A DNA stretch of 64,000 bases, taken from NCBI GenBank assembly GCA_002901265.1, contig PPHI01000006.1, positions 1 to 64,000 of the forward strand, given 5' to 3'. The position numbers and the translations under genes were made by a program. The stretch is from Rhodopirellula baltica (GTDB taxonomy: Bacteria; Planctomycetota; Planctomycetia; Pirellulales; Pirellulaceae). The notes under the pieces are model-generated. The model ran no database searches. It had not been told where the DNA came from and was given only the letters and a program-made list of their open reading frames with translations. Below are positions 27,337 to 35,226 of this stretch, in pieces (position 1 is the first letter of the stretch; each line of letters starts with the position of its first letter).

Positions 27337-30300
27337 ATGCCGATCGCACCGTCTGAGTTTTGGTTACGTCTCGTCGATTCCGGTCTGACCGATCAGCACG
27401 GATGCAGCAAATTTGCCGAGGCGTGCTCGCGTCAGTCACCGGACTCTTCGCTTGACAGCCCGACAATCGCGGCGATGTTGATCCGCGAGGGCGTGCTGAC
27501 CAAGTTCCAAGCCAAACAGCTGCTCGGCGATCCTGCCCCCACTCTCAGGCTAGGGCATTTCGTCCTGCGTGATGACACGCCGGTGCGCCCACTGACACAC
27601 TGGCTGGCCGTCCAGACCGCAGTCGCCCCAACTGAGGCTGCCGGTGAATCGACTCCGTCGCGACAAGGCTTCCTGCTCCGTGCACCGCTGTCGGCACTCG
27701 ACGAAGCCCGCCGCAGCTGGCTGGCGTTCCATAGCGAACTCCGGCACCCTGCGTTGCAACCGATCGAGCTATCTGGTGGGGCCCAATCCGAAAACACAGA
27801 ACAGATCGTCGAGATTTTTTCCCCGCTGCCAACCGGGGCGCCCCTGTGGGGTGTGCTGAAAAGCAAACCGAAACTCAGCCTCCGCAAAACCGTTCGTCTG
27901 GGCGTCGATGTCGCCGAAGCCTTGCAAACGATCCACAACGCCCCCAACGGCGGCATCGTACACGGTGCGATCGGCGCGGACCACGTCTGGGTGACCAGCA
28001 AGGGCAACGCAGTCCTGCTCCGCGACCCATCCTCGCCCGCTCGCTCACCACTCGCCGACTTGTCAGCGAGCTGGATCGAACGCATCGAACCGTCCGCACA
28101 GTACGCCGCGCCAGAACTCTCCGATCCGAACACAGCCCCAACGGTCGCATCCGACATCTATTCACTCGGATGTCTGCTCTTGACCGTGCTAACGGGCAAG
28201 CAGCCGTTCTCCGGCGAAACGAACGAAGCGTTGTTTGCGTCACATCGCGACACAACGCCAACCGAACTTGCCGAGGCAATTGCCCAAGGCGCATCAGGCG
28301 ATCCGGTCCTACGCGTCCTCGCCTACGCGATGGCCAAAGACCCGGCCGCCCGGTTTGATTCCGCCGCTACCTTCGCCACCGCACTCCAGCGGGCTGCCGA
28401 AGTCAGCACGGCCGCAAAGAAACAGCCAGCGGCGCGAACGCCTGCCCCTACTCCCGAACCGGTCGCATCGGAACTTCAGAAACCAGAGCCGTCGACTCTC
28501 AAGCCGCCGAATCTCAAGCCGAGCCCAACAGCTACTCCGACCGCGCAACCTGAAGAGAAACCAGAACCTGCCCCGCCACCAACTGTTGCGAAGCCCAAAG
28601 CCGTGAAAAAGCGGGTGGTCAAGCAGGCCTCGAAACCGGTCGACAAACCAACCACCGAACCAAAGCCGACCCCAATCGCACCCGCACCTGAAGCCGCACC
28701 CACACCTGACGTTGCCCCGGCAGCGGAACCAATTTCGGCTGCCAAGCCGACCGCTGAGATTACCGAACCGGTTGCTATCGATGCCGAACCGGTTAGTGTC
28801 GCTGCCGAGCCTGCCACGCTTCCTGAAACCAAAACAGACAACACGCCTTCCACGCCCGCGTCTCACGTCCGGCGGAGACGACGGCGCAACAAGAATCGCG
28901 TCCCAATTTTGGCCGGGATGATGGTGGTCCCGCTGGTGCTGCTGGGTCTTGCGATCATGCTTCGTGGTCGCGGGCCACAACCCAAACCGACCCCATCCCC
29001 ACGCCCGCGCATCACCCAGTCGATCCCAAAGGTCGGCGAGGCTCGCACAGAACCGACCGTCGATAGCGGTCCGAAACTCGTCCGCGGTTTCGAGATCGTT
29101 GACAACGATCGCTTGCTTTGGGTCCCGCCCTACGATGCGAAATCGTCTTCGCCATCACTTGAACTGTTGCCACCGGGTCCGGCGATTATCGCAAAGATCT
29201 CGGTCGCCAAGCTCACCGCGACGGACTCACCACTTCGCGACGCATTCGGCGAAGAACTCGACGCCATGCTTTCCTACATGGCAGATCGCAGTGGCGTCCC
29301 CGCTGATTCGATTGACCAATGCGTGATGGGTTTCTTCCCAGGATCAAGCGGCTACCCACGGACCGCAATGGTGATCAAGCTTGCCGAACCGACTCCAATT
29401 GCAACATTGCTAGAACAATGGGACGCGATCGAAACCCGTTCCGGCGAACAGGTCCTGTATGCCGACGAAGACCTAAAAAACGCTTACTACATCGGTGGCG
29501 GGGAGAACGGCAAACTGCCCGAAGGCCAAGATGTCACGCGATTCGTTGCCGGCACAATGGAGCAAATCCGCGAAGTCGCCGACAATGCGGGCGGCGGCAT
29601 CCCGCTGCCACGCAACCTGCAAACGCTGTGGTCGCAAGCCAGCGAACAGTCCGACATGGTTGTTTTGGCGACGCCTAACTTTTTGTTCGCCGATGGGCGT
29701 GAACTGATCAACCGCAGCGTTCCCGAGCTGCGTCAATCACTGAAAAACTGGCTCATCCCCGATGTCGCCGCGTTTCAATTGTCGCTGACCGTTGAAGCCG
29801 ATTCCAGTTACGTCGAATTGCGTGAAGTCCCCGCTGGCGGCGCGAGCCAAGCAACACTGCTACGCGACCTTCGCGACACGATGCAAGCCTGGCCAAGCTG
29901 GGCAGACAAGTTCTTGCTGGACACCATCCCCGATCGGTCTTGGCGAGTCCTCGCATCACGCTTGCCATTGATGCTGCGATTTGTCTCCGACCAAACACGA
30001 AGCAGTATCGATGGATCAACCGTCATCGCATCAGCATACTTGCCAACCAACGCTGCCAAACAAGTTTCGCTGGCAACGCTACTGGCAATGAACACGCCGC
30101 CGGGTGAATCAGCTGCCAACGGAACAGCTGGAAACGAGACCCAGGAGCTAACCATCGACGAACTGCTCGATCGGCCGATGTCGATTTCGTTCCTGCAACT
30201 GTCGCTGCAGTTTTCGATCGATGCTGTCGCTGACGAATTCCGACAAGACCTGCCCAAAGGATCCGCCGTACCAACCTTCAAAATTGTCGGCGGTGATTTG

Positions 30301-30564
30301 GAACTCAACGGCATCACACAAAACCAGCAGATCCGCAACTTCGACAAAGAAGACACGAAGCTACGCCAAGTGTTGACCGACATCGTCCGCGCCGCGAATC
30401 CGGATCCGACGGCAACCAGCCCCAAGGACCCCAAGCAAGCACTGATCTGGGTCGTGCACCCAACCGGCAAACCTGCAGCCGAATCCGAGATCCTGATCAC
30501 GACACGCGACGCCGCGAAGAAAAAGAACTATCAGCTACCCGCCGAATTCCAAATCGATCCGTAA
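27337..30564 (+). CDS. Membrane-anchored Ser/Thr pseudokinase
   Basis: A 1075-residue protein. Residues 53-63 (VLTKFQAKQLL) are the lead-in found before many planctomycete kinases. A kinase fold is recognisable to about 360 (VDVAEALQTIH, QYAAPEL, SDIYSLGCLLLTVLTGKQPF), but catalytic parts are missing: no glycine loop, no clear VAxK lysine, the HRDxKxxN loop reads HGAIGADHVW (209-218) and DFG reads RDP (229-231). It should not phosphorylate by the usual mechanism. A Pro/Ala/Lys/Glu-rich linker (about 370-520), one membrane segment (about 523-545) and a 530-residue domain of unknown family follow, probably periplasmic. The start is ATG 27337; TTG 27322 lies in the same frame. The role may be a scaffold or signal-binding protein. 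Confidence 0.85.
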   Translation: MPIAPSEFWLRLVDSGLTDQHGCSKFAEACSRQSPDSSLDSPTIAAMLIREGVLTKFQAKQLLGDPAPTLRLGHFVLRDDTPVRPLTHWLAVQTAVAPTEAAGESTPSRQGFLLRAPLSALDEARRSWLAFHSELRHPALQPIELSGGAQSENTEQIVEIFSPLPTGAPLWGVLKSKPKLSLRKTVRLGVDVAEALQTIHNAPNGGIVHGAIGADHVWVTSKGNAVLLRDPSSPARSPLADLSASWIERIEPSAQYAAPELSDPNTAPTVASDIYSLGCLLLTVLTGKQPFSGETNEALFASHRDTTPTELAEAIAQGASGDPVLRVLAYAMAKDPAARFDSAATFATALQRAAEVSTAAKKQPAARTPAPTPEPVASELQKPEPSTLKPPNLKPSPTATPTAQPEEKPEPAPPPTVAKPKAVKKRVVKQASKPVDKPTTEPKPTPIAPAPEAAPTPDVAPAAEPISAAKPTAEITEPVAIDAEPVSVAAEPATLPETKTDNTPSTPASHVRRRRRRNKNRVPILAGMMVVPLVLLGLAIMLRGRGPQPKPTPSPRPRITQSIPKVGEARTEPTVDSGPKLVRGFEIVDNDRLLWVPPYDAKSSSPSLELLPPGPAIIAKISVAKLTATDSPLRDAFGEELDAMLSYMADRSGVPADSIDQCVMGFFPGSSGYPRTAMVIKLAEPTPIATLLEQWDAIETRSGEQVLYADEDLKNAYYIGGGENGKLPEGQDVTRFVAGTMEQIREVADNAGGGIPLPRNLQTLWSQASEQSDMVVLATPNFLFADGRELINRSVPELRQSLKNWLIPDVAAFQLSLTVEADSSYVELREVPAGGASQATLLRDLRDTMQAWPSWADKFLLDTIPDRSWRVLASRLPLMLRFVSDQTRSSIDGSTVIASAYLPTNAAKQVSLATLLAMNTPPGESAANGTAGNETQELTIDELLDRPMSISFLQLSLQFSIDAVADEFRQDLPKGSAVPTFKIVGGDLELNGITQNQQIRNFDKEDTKLRQVLTDIVRAANPDPTATSPKDPKQALIWVVHPTGKPAAESEILITTRDAAKKKNYQLPAEFQIDP

Positions 30565-30820
30565 TCGGCCGCCTCACAGCAATGCTCGCTCGCACCGCAG
30601 CGCTCTGCCCCAGCCATCAGCCTGTCCCATTCATCAGGCGATGCGCTCTCAAACCGGTCAGCATGGAGCCACATGAAGTCCGGCAGTTGAGCTTCGGCGA
30701 CGCGAAACGCTTCGTCGGTCGCGAGTGTCCCAGTGCTAAACATGAGAAGCCAATCCAGGCAGCGGGGAAATCGCCATCTGGCAAGTCTCAATTCCGGTGA
30801 AAGGCACGTTACCGGTATTT

Positions 30821-30876
30821 GTTTACCATCACCATGATGGATAGATACAGAGGCAGTGCCGTCGGGCTTGTCAAAT
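30821..30876 (+). repeat. Diverged direct repeat, left copy (island edge)
   Basis: Aligns with 33146-33200: both start GTTTACC, share CACC, TGATGG, GGCA, TGCCGTCGG and CTTG in order with a single 1-nt gap, about 75 percent identity by eye. The two copies bracket the 2.3-kb island. Confidence 0.65.
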
Positions 30877-31067
30877 CACCCGAAATCCAACAAGTGCAAT
30901 CACCAATCCATTATGATTTTCAGTTGTCTTCATTGGTGTTCGATTAGTGGAGATCAGTGGTTGGAATATTGGGAACACTAATCAGTGCCGGGAGGTATCA
31001 AAGGTGGCAGGGCTCTCAGCTTCCCTGGTGTGCCTGAGACCGGGGAAAGCCCGGGCACCTTTTTCGA

Positions 31068-31281
31068 GCTCTCGAGATTGCTGCAGGCCCATCAGAAAAC
31101 TCTGATTGATTCGATCCACGCCGCGAACTGATTCAGCGGCGGCGGGTATGACTCCGGAGGAGTCCGCGTCGGTAGCTCTCGAGATTGCTGCAGGACCGCC
31201 AGAAAACTCTGATTGATTTGATCCACGCCGCGGACTGATTCAGCGGCGGCAGGCTTGACTCCGGAGAGTCCGCGTCAGTAG
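31068..31281 (+). repeat. Two tandem 107-bp repeat units (family R2)
   Basis: Units 31068-31174 and 31175-31281 both contain CTCGAGATTGCTGCAGG, AGAAAACTCTGATTGATT, GATCCACGCCGCG and ACTGATTCAGCGGCGGC, ending with the near-palindrome GACTCCGGAGGAGTCCGCGT. They differ at a few bases and one single-base gap. A partial inverted copy lies at about 32862-32950. The palindromic parts recall REP/BIME-like elements. Confidence 0.85.
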
Positions 31282-31364
31282 CTCGGGGTGGCAACCCCGA
31301 GATTGCGACACGAACGAAATACTCGCCCCGGAGGGGCCGACGGTGCAAATTCCCCAACTCGAAA

Positions 31365-31990
31365 TCAAGCCCGCCAATCACTTCTTCGCGTGCTTACGGA
31401 ATAGACTTCGGCGTCATCAGAAAGCTTGTCAAGTTTCAGTCTCGGGGGCTGAGCCAAACGTCGCACCAGATGCATTCCCCGGTCGAATCCTTTACGGCCT
31501 TGCTTGCGTTTTCCTTGCAGTCCATCGACTGGTGTTTCGCGATTCGCCATCCCCGCCTCTTTCGTGCTCACTGGCTTGAGATCAAACGCGGCCGATGGGA
31601 TCTGCTCACCACGCGTTGATTTCGTTTGATCACAAGCACTTGCGTGGAGACATTGGCCGGGGCTCTTTGCCATCGCGGCGCGGACCAGATTGAGATCAAC
31701 GTACAAGGCGCAGGCCAACAATCCAGCCTCATCCACAATCCGCTTCGCTTTGCAGCGTCCTTCCAAAAATTGCCCCGTGCGATCGGTTCTGACAAGGCAC
31801 GCATGAACCACGAGAGATCCGATAGGTTACTTTCCCGCAGCACCAAGAACCGCTTTGCGTTTCGCACCATTATGATTGCCCGAGTCCAACGCCTGCCAGC
31901 CAAAACGACCGTGGTCGTCGTGGCTGCATCGTGCCGAGACACGGCGTTCTTCGTCGTTGCCAAAAGAATCAATCAGAGAAGCAAAACACC
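31365..31990 (-). pseudogene. Decayed REP-associated tyrosine (RAYT / IS200-like) transposase
   Basis: Remnant in two minus-strand frames. The upstream frame ends with NLSDLSWFMRALSEPIARG (about 31845-31770); the downstream frame continues FLEGRCKAKRIVDEAGLLA and then CALYVDLNLVRAAMA. Intact RAYT/TnpA-REP proteins have LSWFMRCLxEPIAR, a short stretch, then FWEGRFKxQxLLDExAxLACxxYVDLNPVRA, so about 15-20 residues and the frame are lost at the junction near 31770. The N-terminal HUH part with its HxH motif is not recognisable, and the C-terminal 90 residues are hard to align. It cannot be active. It sits between the R2 repeats and the Imm33 cassette. Confidence 0.75.
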
Positions 31991-32055
31991 CCTTTGGTTG
32001 CGGCGGCAGGCGATCGAATTCTGCAGTCAAAATGCGCGTCTGCCGCTTGAGCCCC

Positions 32056-32083
32056 CTTTAAGAGTCCTGACACCTTTTCCTGC
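32056..32083 (+). repeat. 28-bp inverted repeat, left end of Imm33 cassette
   Basis: Starts CTTTAAGAGT and ends GACACCTTTTCCTGC. Its reverse complement occurs at 33051-33078 with 25 of 28 positions identical (the three differences are adjacent). It begins 3 bp past the 3' end of the Imm33-type gene. Confidence 0.85.
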
Positions 32084-32086
32084 GAC

Positions 32087-32752
32087 TCATACCCGTTTAA
32101 GAACCTGCTCGAGATAACTGCTCTGGGTCGGCTCCACTACGTTTCCGTCAAAGAAGAAAACTACACTATTTTCAATGTGTTCGACGCGTGATTTGACCGG
32201 CAGGGCAAGATATGGCAAAACTCTGGGTTCTTTGCATACCACCTCATAAATGGACTTTCTTAGCAAATTCCCGGGGTCGCTATAGTCGAGTTTGTGGTCT
32301 TGTGTGCCCAGGAACCAACCAGTGTCGTTTACATTCATACGGGAAGTCCTTTCCATTACCATGCCTCCATCGGCGTTTTCAAAGTCCGCTCCGACGATGC
32401 AGCTTTCTCGTACACTACAATAGTCAGGTTCTATCGCATGTAAAAAACTTGCTACGGTGTCTTTCTGCTGACGAAGAATTCTCAGCGATCTTGTTACGCC
32501 ATCTGTCCATTTGATCGGGATCTCCGAAAAATCTGGTTCGGCCAATCTAATGCTGTCTGCGGCCTTATTCGCAATCAAGAGGATAGAGTCGAAGGCAATA
32601 GTTTCGCCATCGTCGAAGCTGTCTCCGTCAATGACACAGTCCTCCAATATCCCCAGAAGCCATTCGGCATCGCATGGTGGTATTGATGAATCGACCGAAA
32701 ATTCAAACTCCGGGTGACCGAATTTCGCGCATCTCTTGGATCTATATTCCAT
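32087..32752 (-). CDS. Imm33/DUF2185-type domain protein
   Basis: A 221-residue soluble acidic protein. The C-terminal half (about 140-205) resembles the Imm33 immunity-protein domain (DUF2185): DTGWFLGTQDHKLDYSDPGN, LRKSIYEVVCKEPRVLPYLA and LPVKSRVE. The N-terminal half (HPEFEFSVDSSIPPCDAEWL, ILEDCVIDGDSFDDGETIAF) and the PIKWTDGVTRSL segment match my memory of two-part Imm33 proteins in myxobacteria and others; this is family recall and not a search. Imm33 proteins are predicted to neutralise polymorphic toxins. No toxin gene is adjacent, so it may be an orphan immunity gene. The start is ATG 32752. The gene lies inside a 1023-bp segment bounded by 28-bp inverted repeats, has clearly lower GC than its neighbours, and so looks acquired. 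Confidence 0.75.
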   Translation of the reverse strand: MEYRSKRCAKFGHPEFEFSVDSSIPPCDAEWLLGILEDCVIDGDSFDDGETIAFDSILLIANKAADSIRLAEPDFSEIPIKWTDGVTRSLRILRQQKDTVASFLHAIEPDYCSVRESCIVGADFENADGGMVMERTSRMNVNDTGWFLGTQDHKLDYSDPGNLLRKSIYEVVCKEPRVLPYLALPVKSRVEHIENSVVFFFDGNVVEPTQSSYLEQVLKRV

Positions 32753-32861
32753 TGTTGCTCTGCTCGATAAAACCGTTTATTTGTTTTTGTAACTTCTGTT
32801 CTATTTCCCGCTGCATTCTTGAAAGCTCGCTCGCGTATTCTGTATCCAACGGTTTCCCCCG

Positions 32862-32950
32862 ATAAGCAATCTCGGGGCTGCCACCCCGAGCTACCGACGC
32901 GGACTCCTCCGGAGTCAAACCTGCCGACGCTGAATGAGCCCGCTTCAGGT
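32862..32950 (-). repeat. Partial inverted R2 repeat
   Basis: Reads as the reverse complement of the end of an R2 unit at 31240-31301: AATCTCGGGG, CACCCCGAGCTACCGACG, CGGACTCCTCCGGAGTC and CTGCCG..CTGAAT in order. It lies inside the inverted-repeat-bounded cassette. Confidence 0.75.
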
Positions 32951-33050
32951 AATGCGGAAACGATTGGGCAGCTCGATGCGCGGACGGTTCGGAGCACCGA
33001 GCGACATTGTCGCTCAGCTCTCCGAGCTGATTGCGTGCCCAGCAACTGGA

Positions 33051-33078
33051 GCAGGAAAAGGTGTCGCAACTCTTAAAG
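33051..33078 (-). repeat. 28-bp inverted repeat, right end of Imm33 cassette
   Basis: Starts GCAGGAAAAGGTGTC and ends ACTCTTAAAG; inverted partner of 32056-32083 (25/28). Confidence 0.85.
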
Positions 33079-33145
33079 CAGCCTCCGGCTAATTTGCGGA
33101 TGATGCCACCCGCAAAACACGACGGGGTCTAGTCAAATCGCGATT

Positions 33146-33200
33146 GTTTACCGCACCGTGATGGGCTGAGGTGGCGGCAATGCCGTCGGACTTGCCAATT
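33146..33200 (+). repeat. Diverged direct repeat, right copy (island edge)
   Basis: Partner of 30821-30876 in the same orientation, about 75 percent identical by eye, with TGCCGTCGG and TGATGG conserved. Confidence 0.65.
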
Positions 33201-33295
33201 ATGGATGCGGGAACGTGAATCGACCAGCCAGTCGCTACACGCTCGATGACGATCGGCTGGGCGTTTGCGATCGCGTCGCCTGGTCAGGTCCACGG

Positions 33296-35143
33296 CTACT
33301 CGGCACGAGAGATTGGGTTGCTCCCATGTGCCGATCGGTATGGGTTGAACAGCAGGTAGTTCATGTGGCGATACAGATCGCTGTCACTCAGCAAGTCCGC
33401 GTGGCGACCTTCACCTGCCAAGTCTGCGCCGTTGAGCAGGATCACTCGATCGGCCGAACGCAATGTTTGCAAACGACGTGGTAAAACGACGACCAAGCTG
33501 CCTTGTGACACCAGTTTATTAAGTGCCCTCAAGCATGGATCATCATCCAACTGCGTGCTGATCGATGGCGGTTCGCTGACCAACAAAATCGGCGGTCGAT
33601 GCAGTAACGCTCGCGCCAAGCCGATGCCATAGGTCGCTTCGGTCGACAACGATTTGTCTTCGACCGATGCGTACGTCGACAAGCCTTCTGGTAAACGTGA
33701 GATTTGCTCATACACGTCAACCTCTCGCAACGCTTCGACGATGTCAGAACTGTTGAGAGTGCTGTCGCCACCGGCGAGGTTCTCTTCGATCGTTCCGTCC
33801 CAAAGCGGCCCCGAAGGATCGATCCACATGACGTTTTTGGAAAGCGAAGCGGGATGGACGTCAAGCAGCTTCAATCCGTCAATCCGCACTTCGCCGGTGG
33901 CCGGCCGGCCAAAGCCCATCAGCATTTCGGCCATCGCTTGCGTCGAGACCGAATCCGTCCCCAGCAACACGGCCAAGGACCTTGGCTTAAAACCGGTCGT
34001 GATGTGATTGAGGATCGGCTGGCCATGCGAACCGAACAACGAAACGTCGCGGAATTCCACACCGTCGCGCAACCCGGCCAGACCGACACGTTGTTCCGAA
34101 GGCGTCGCTTCATCGCTCGTCTTTAGATAGGCATACACGAAATCGCACGCCGGTCCACTGACCGTACGCAGATGACGACCGAGCGAAAGAATCCGCCAGA
34201 CCGCCGAAAAGGCGCCTGCAAGCGCAAGCCCTAGCACAATCGCCGACGACAGGCTGAGCCCCAAGTCTGTTTCCAACAAGTTCAGCCCAAGCCCGATCAC
34301 CATGATCGCGATCGCTGCCGAAGCGGCCAAGAAAAGCGTCGGCCAAATACGACCTCGACGTGATTCGTTGTCGTCGAGCGAATGGTACAGCTGGTCGACT
34401 TCGTGGCGAAACGACTCTTCGGCAATCCCTTTCGCCTGCAGCCGTGCCATCTGTGGCGCGCGGGCGACCAAACTGGCGATCTGATCTCGCAATTGCGGCT
34501 GCTCCCACTTCCCGGCGTCTTCGACATCCGTGCCGCGGACCTTCGTATACAGCCGCCACATCATCACACCACTGATCACCGCAATGATCGCCAAGTAAAT
34601 GTGGACAACCAATGCGACGGTGACGCATCCGAGCAGCAACAACACGCTACGTGGGACAACGCGATACCAAAGCGACAAGCCACGGCCAAGGGAAGGCAAG
34701 TGTCGGCCGATCAACGCCCGCGCACTTGCCGATTGTGCCGCCGCGCCTTCGAGTTCCGCTCGACGGACACTCTGTTTCAAAATCTGATAGTGCAGCGATT
34801 TGGTAATCGCCATCGCACGCCGGTCCGCGACTCGCCGATGACGCCAAACGGCGAAACAAAACATCACCGAGATCGCAAATGCGAGCGACGTCAGTTGCGT
34901 CAACTGCATCAGGGGCGCCTGATCGATGAACGCTTCAGGCAGCGGGACCGACAAGTTCACGCCTAGGCGTACTGGCGATTGCTCAATTGATTTCGTCTCT
35001 AACAAAAACGAAATCAGACCAAAAACCAGCACAAGGACCGGGACCAAGATGCCGGCCAGCAAAGCCCACAAGACAAAGGTCAATGAACCGAATGATGCGT
35101 CCGGTTCGTGTCGCGCCGCCGAGAGAGTTCGGAATCGATTCAA
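33296..35143 (-). CDS. ABC exporter-like membrane protein with degenerate ATPase domain
   Basis: A 615-residue protein with the fold order of an ABC exporter half-transporter: about six membrane segments (20-45, 83-100, 164-198 as two, 268-288, 297-320) and a C-terminal nucleotide-binding-like domain (about 360-600). Alignable landmarks show that ATP motifs are lost: the Walker A position reads LLGTDSVSTQ (393-402, no GK[ST]), the Q-loop reads IDPSGPLWDGTIEEN, the LSGGQ signature reads LSTEATYG (499-506), Walker B reads ILLVSEPPS (519-527, Asp replaced by Ser) and the H-loop His is replaced in VVLPRRLQ. It is therefore unlikely to hydrolyse ATP. It follows an ABC-2 permease gene on the same strand 83 bp upstream and may act as its structural or regulatory partner. 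The start is ATG 35143. Confidence 0.85.
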   Translation of the reverse strand: MNRFRTLSAARHEPDASFGSLTFVLWALLAGILVPVLVLVFGLISFLLETKSIEQSPVRLGVNLSVPLPEAFIDQAPLMQLTQLTSLAFAISVMFCFAVWRHRRVADRRAMAITKSLHYQILKQSVRRAELEGAAAQSASARALIGRHLPSLGRGLSLWYRVVPRSVLLLLGCVTVALVVHIYLAIIAVISGVMMWRLYTKVRGTDVEDAGKWEQPQLRDQIASLVARAPQMARLQAKGIAEESFRHEVDQLYHSLDDNESRRGRIWPTLFLAASAAIAIMVIGLGLNLLETDLGLSLSSAIVLGLALAGAFSAVWRILSLGRHLRTVSGPACDFVYAYLKTSDEATPSEQRVGLAGLRDGVEFRDVSLFGSHGQPILNHITTGFKPRSLAVLLGTDSVSTQAMAEMLMGFGRPATGEVRIDGLKLLDVHPASLSKNVMWIDPSGPLWDGTIEENLAGGDSTLNSSDIVEALREVDVYEQISRLPEGLSTYASVEDKSLSTEATYGIGLARALLHRPPILLVSEPPSISTQLDDDPCLRALNKLVSQGSLVVVLPRRLQTLRSADRVILLNGADLAGEGRHADLLSDSDLYRHMNYLLFNPYRSAHGSNPISRAE

Positions 35144-35204
35144 AGCTGCAAGTCCCCGCTAGTTGGGCGCCCCCGCCAATACGACGGGGCGTCCGAGTGT
35201 CTCT

Positions 35205-35226
35205 GCGGGGTCAACAGCGACCCCGC
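35205..35226 (-). other. Intercistronic hairpin
   Basis: GCGGGGTC (35205-35212) pairs with GACCCCGC (35219-35226), immediately after the ABC-2 permease stop on the minus strand, with a 6-nt loop. No T tract follows in the direction of transcription, so it may be an RNA-stabilising or partial-attenuation stem between the two ABC genes. Confidence 0.5.

Larger units (their letters stand above)
30565..31364. other. Left part of accessory island: intergenic with repeats
   Basis: No convincing gene. A minus-strand open frame (30531-30743, 70 codons from ATG) has protein-like composition but no recognisable family and overlaps the end of the pseudokinase gene. A diverged direct repeat lies at 30821-30876 (partner 33146-33200), and two 107-bp repeat units occupy 31068-31281, followed by the hairpin CTCGGGGT/ACCCCGAG (31282-31301). 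Confidence 0.6.
32753..33295. other. Right part of accessory island: repeats, no gene
   Basis: 543 bp upstream of the Imm33-type gene. It holds a partial inverted R2 copy (about 32862-32950, with CTCGGGG/CCCCGAG and the CGGACTCCTCCGGAGTC palindrome), the right 28-bp inverted repeat (33051-33078) and the right diverged direct repeat (33146-33200). The promoter of the Imm33-type gene should be at about 32755-32850, an AT-rich stretch; no certain boxes are called. Confidence 0.65.

Noticed and set aside
30531-30743. Minus-strand frame of 70 codons with plausible composition (MFSTGTLATDEAF...)
   Set aside because: No recognisable family, it overlaps the end of the pseudokinase gene and has no start signal. 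It could be a remnant, but the support is too thin for a gene call.
32575-33069. Minus-strand frame of 164 codons over the start of the Imm33-type gene
   Set aside because: It reads through the R2 repeat and overlaps the Imm33-type gene in another frame. The composition is not protein-like.
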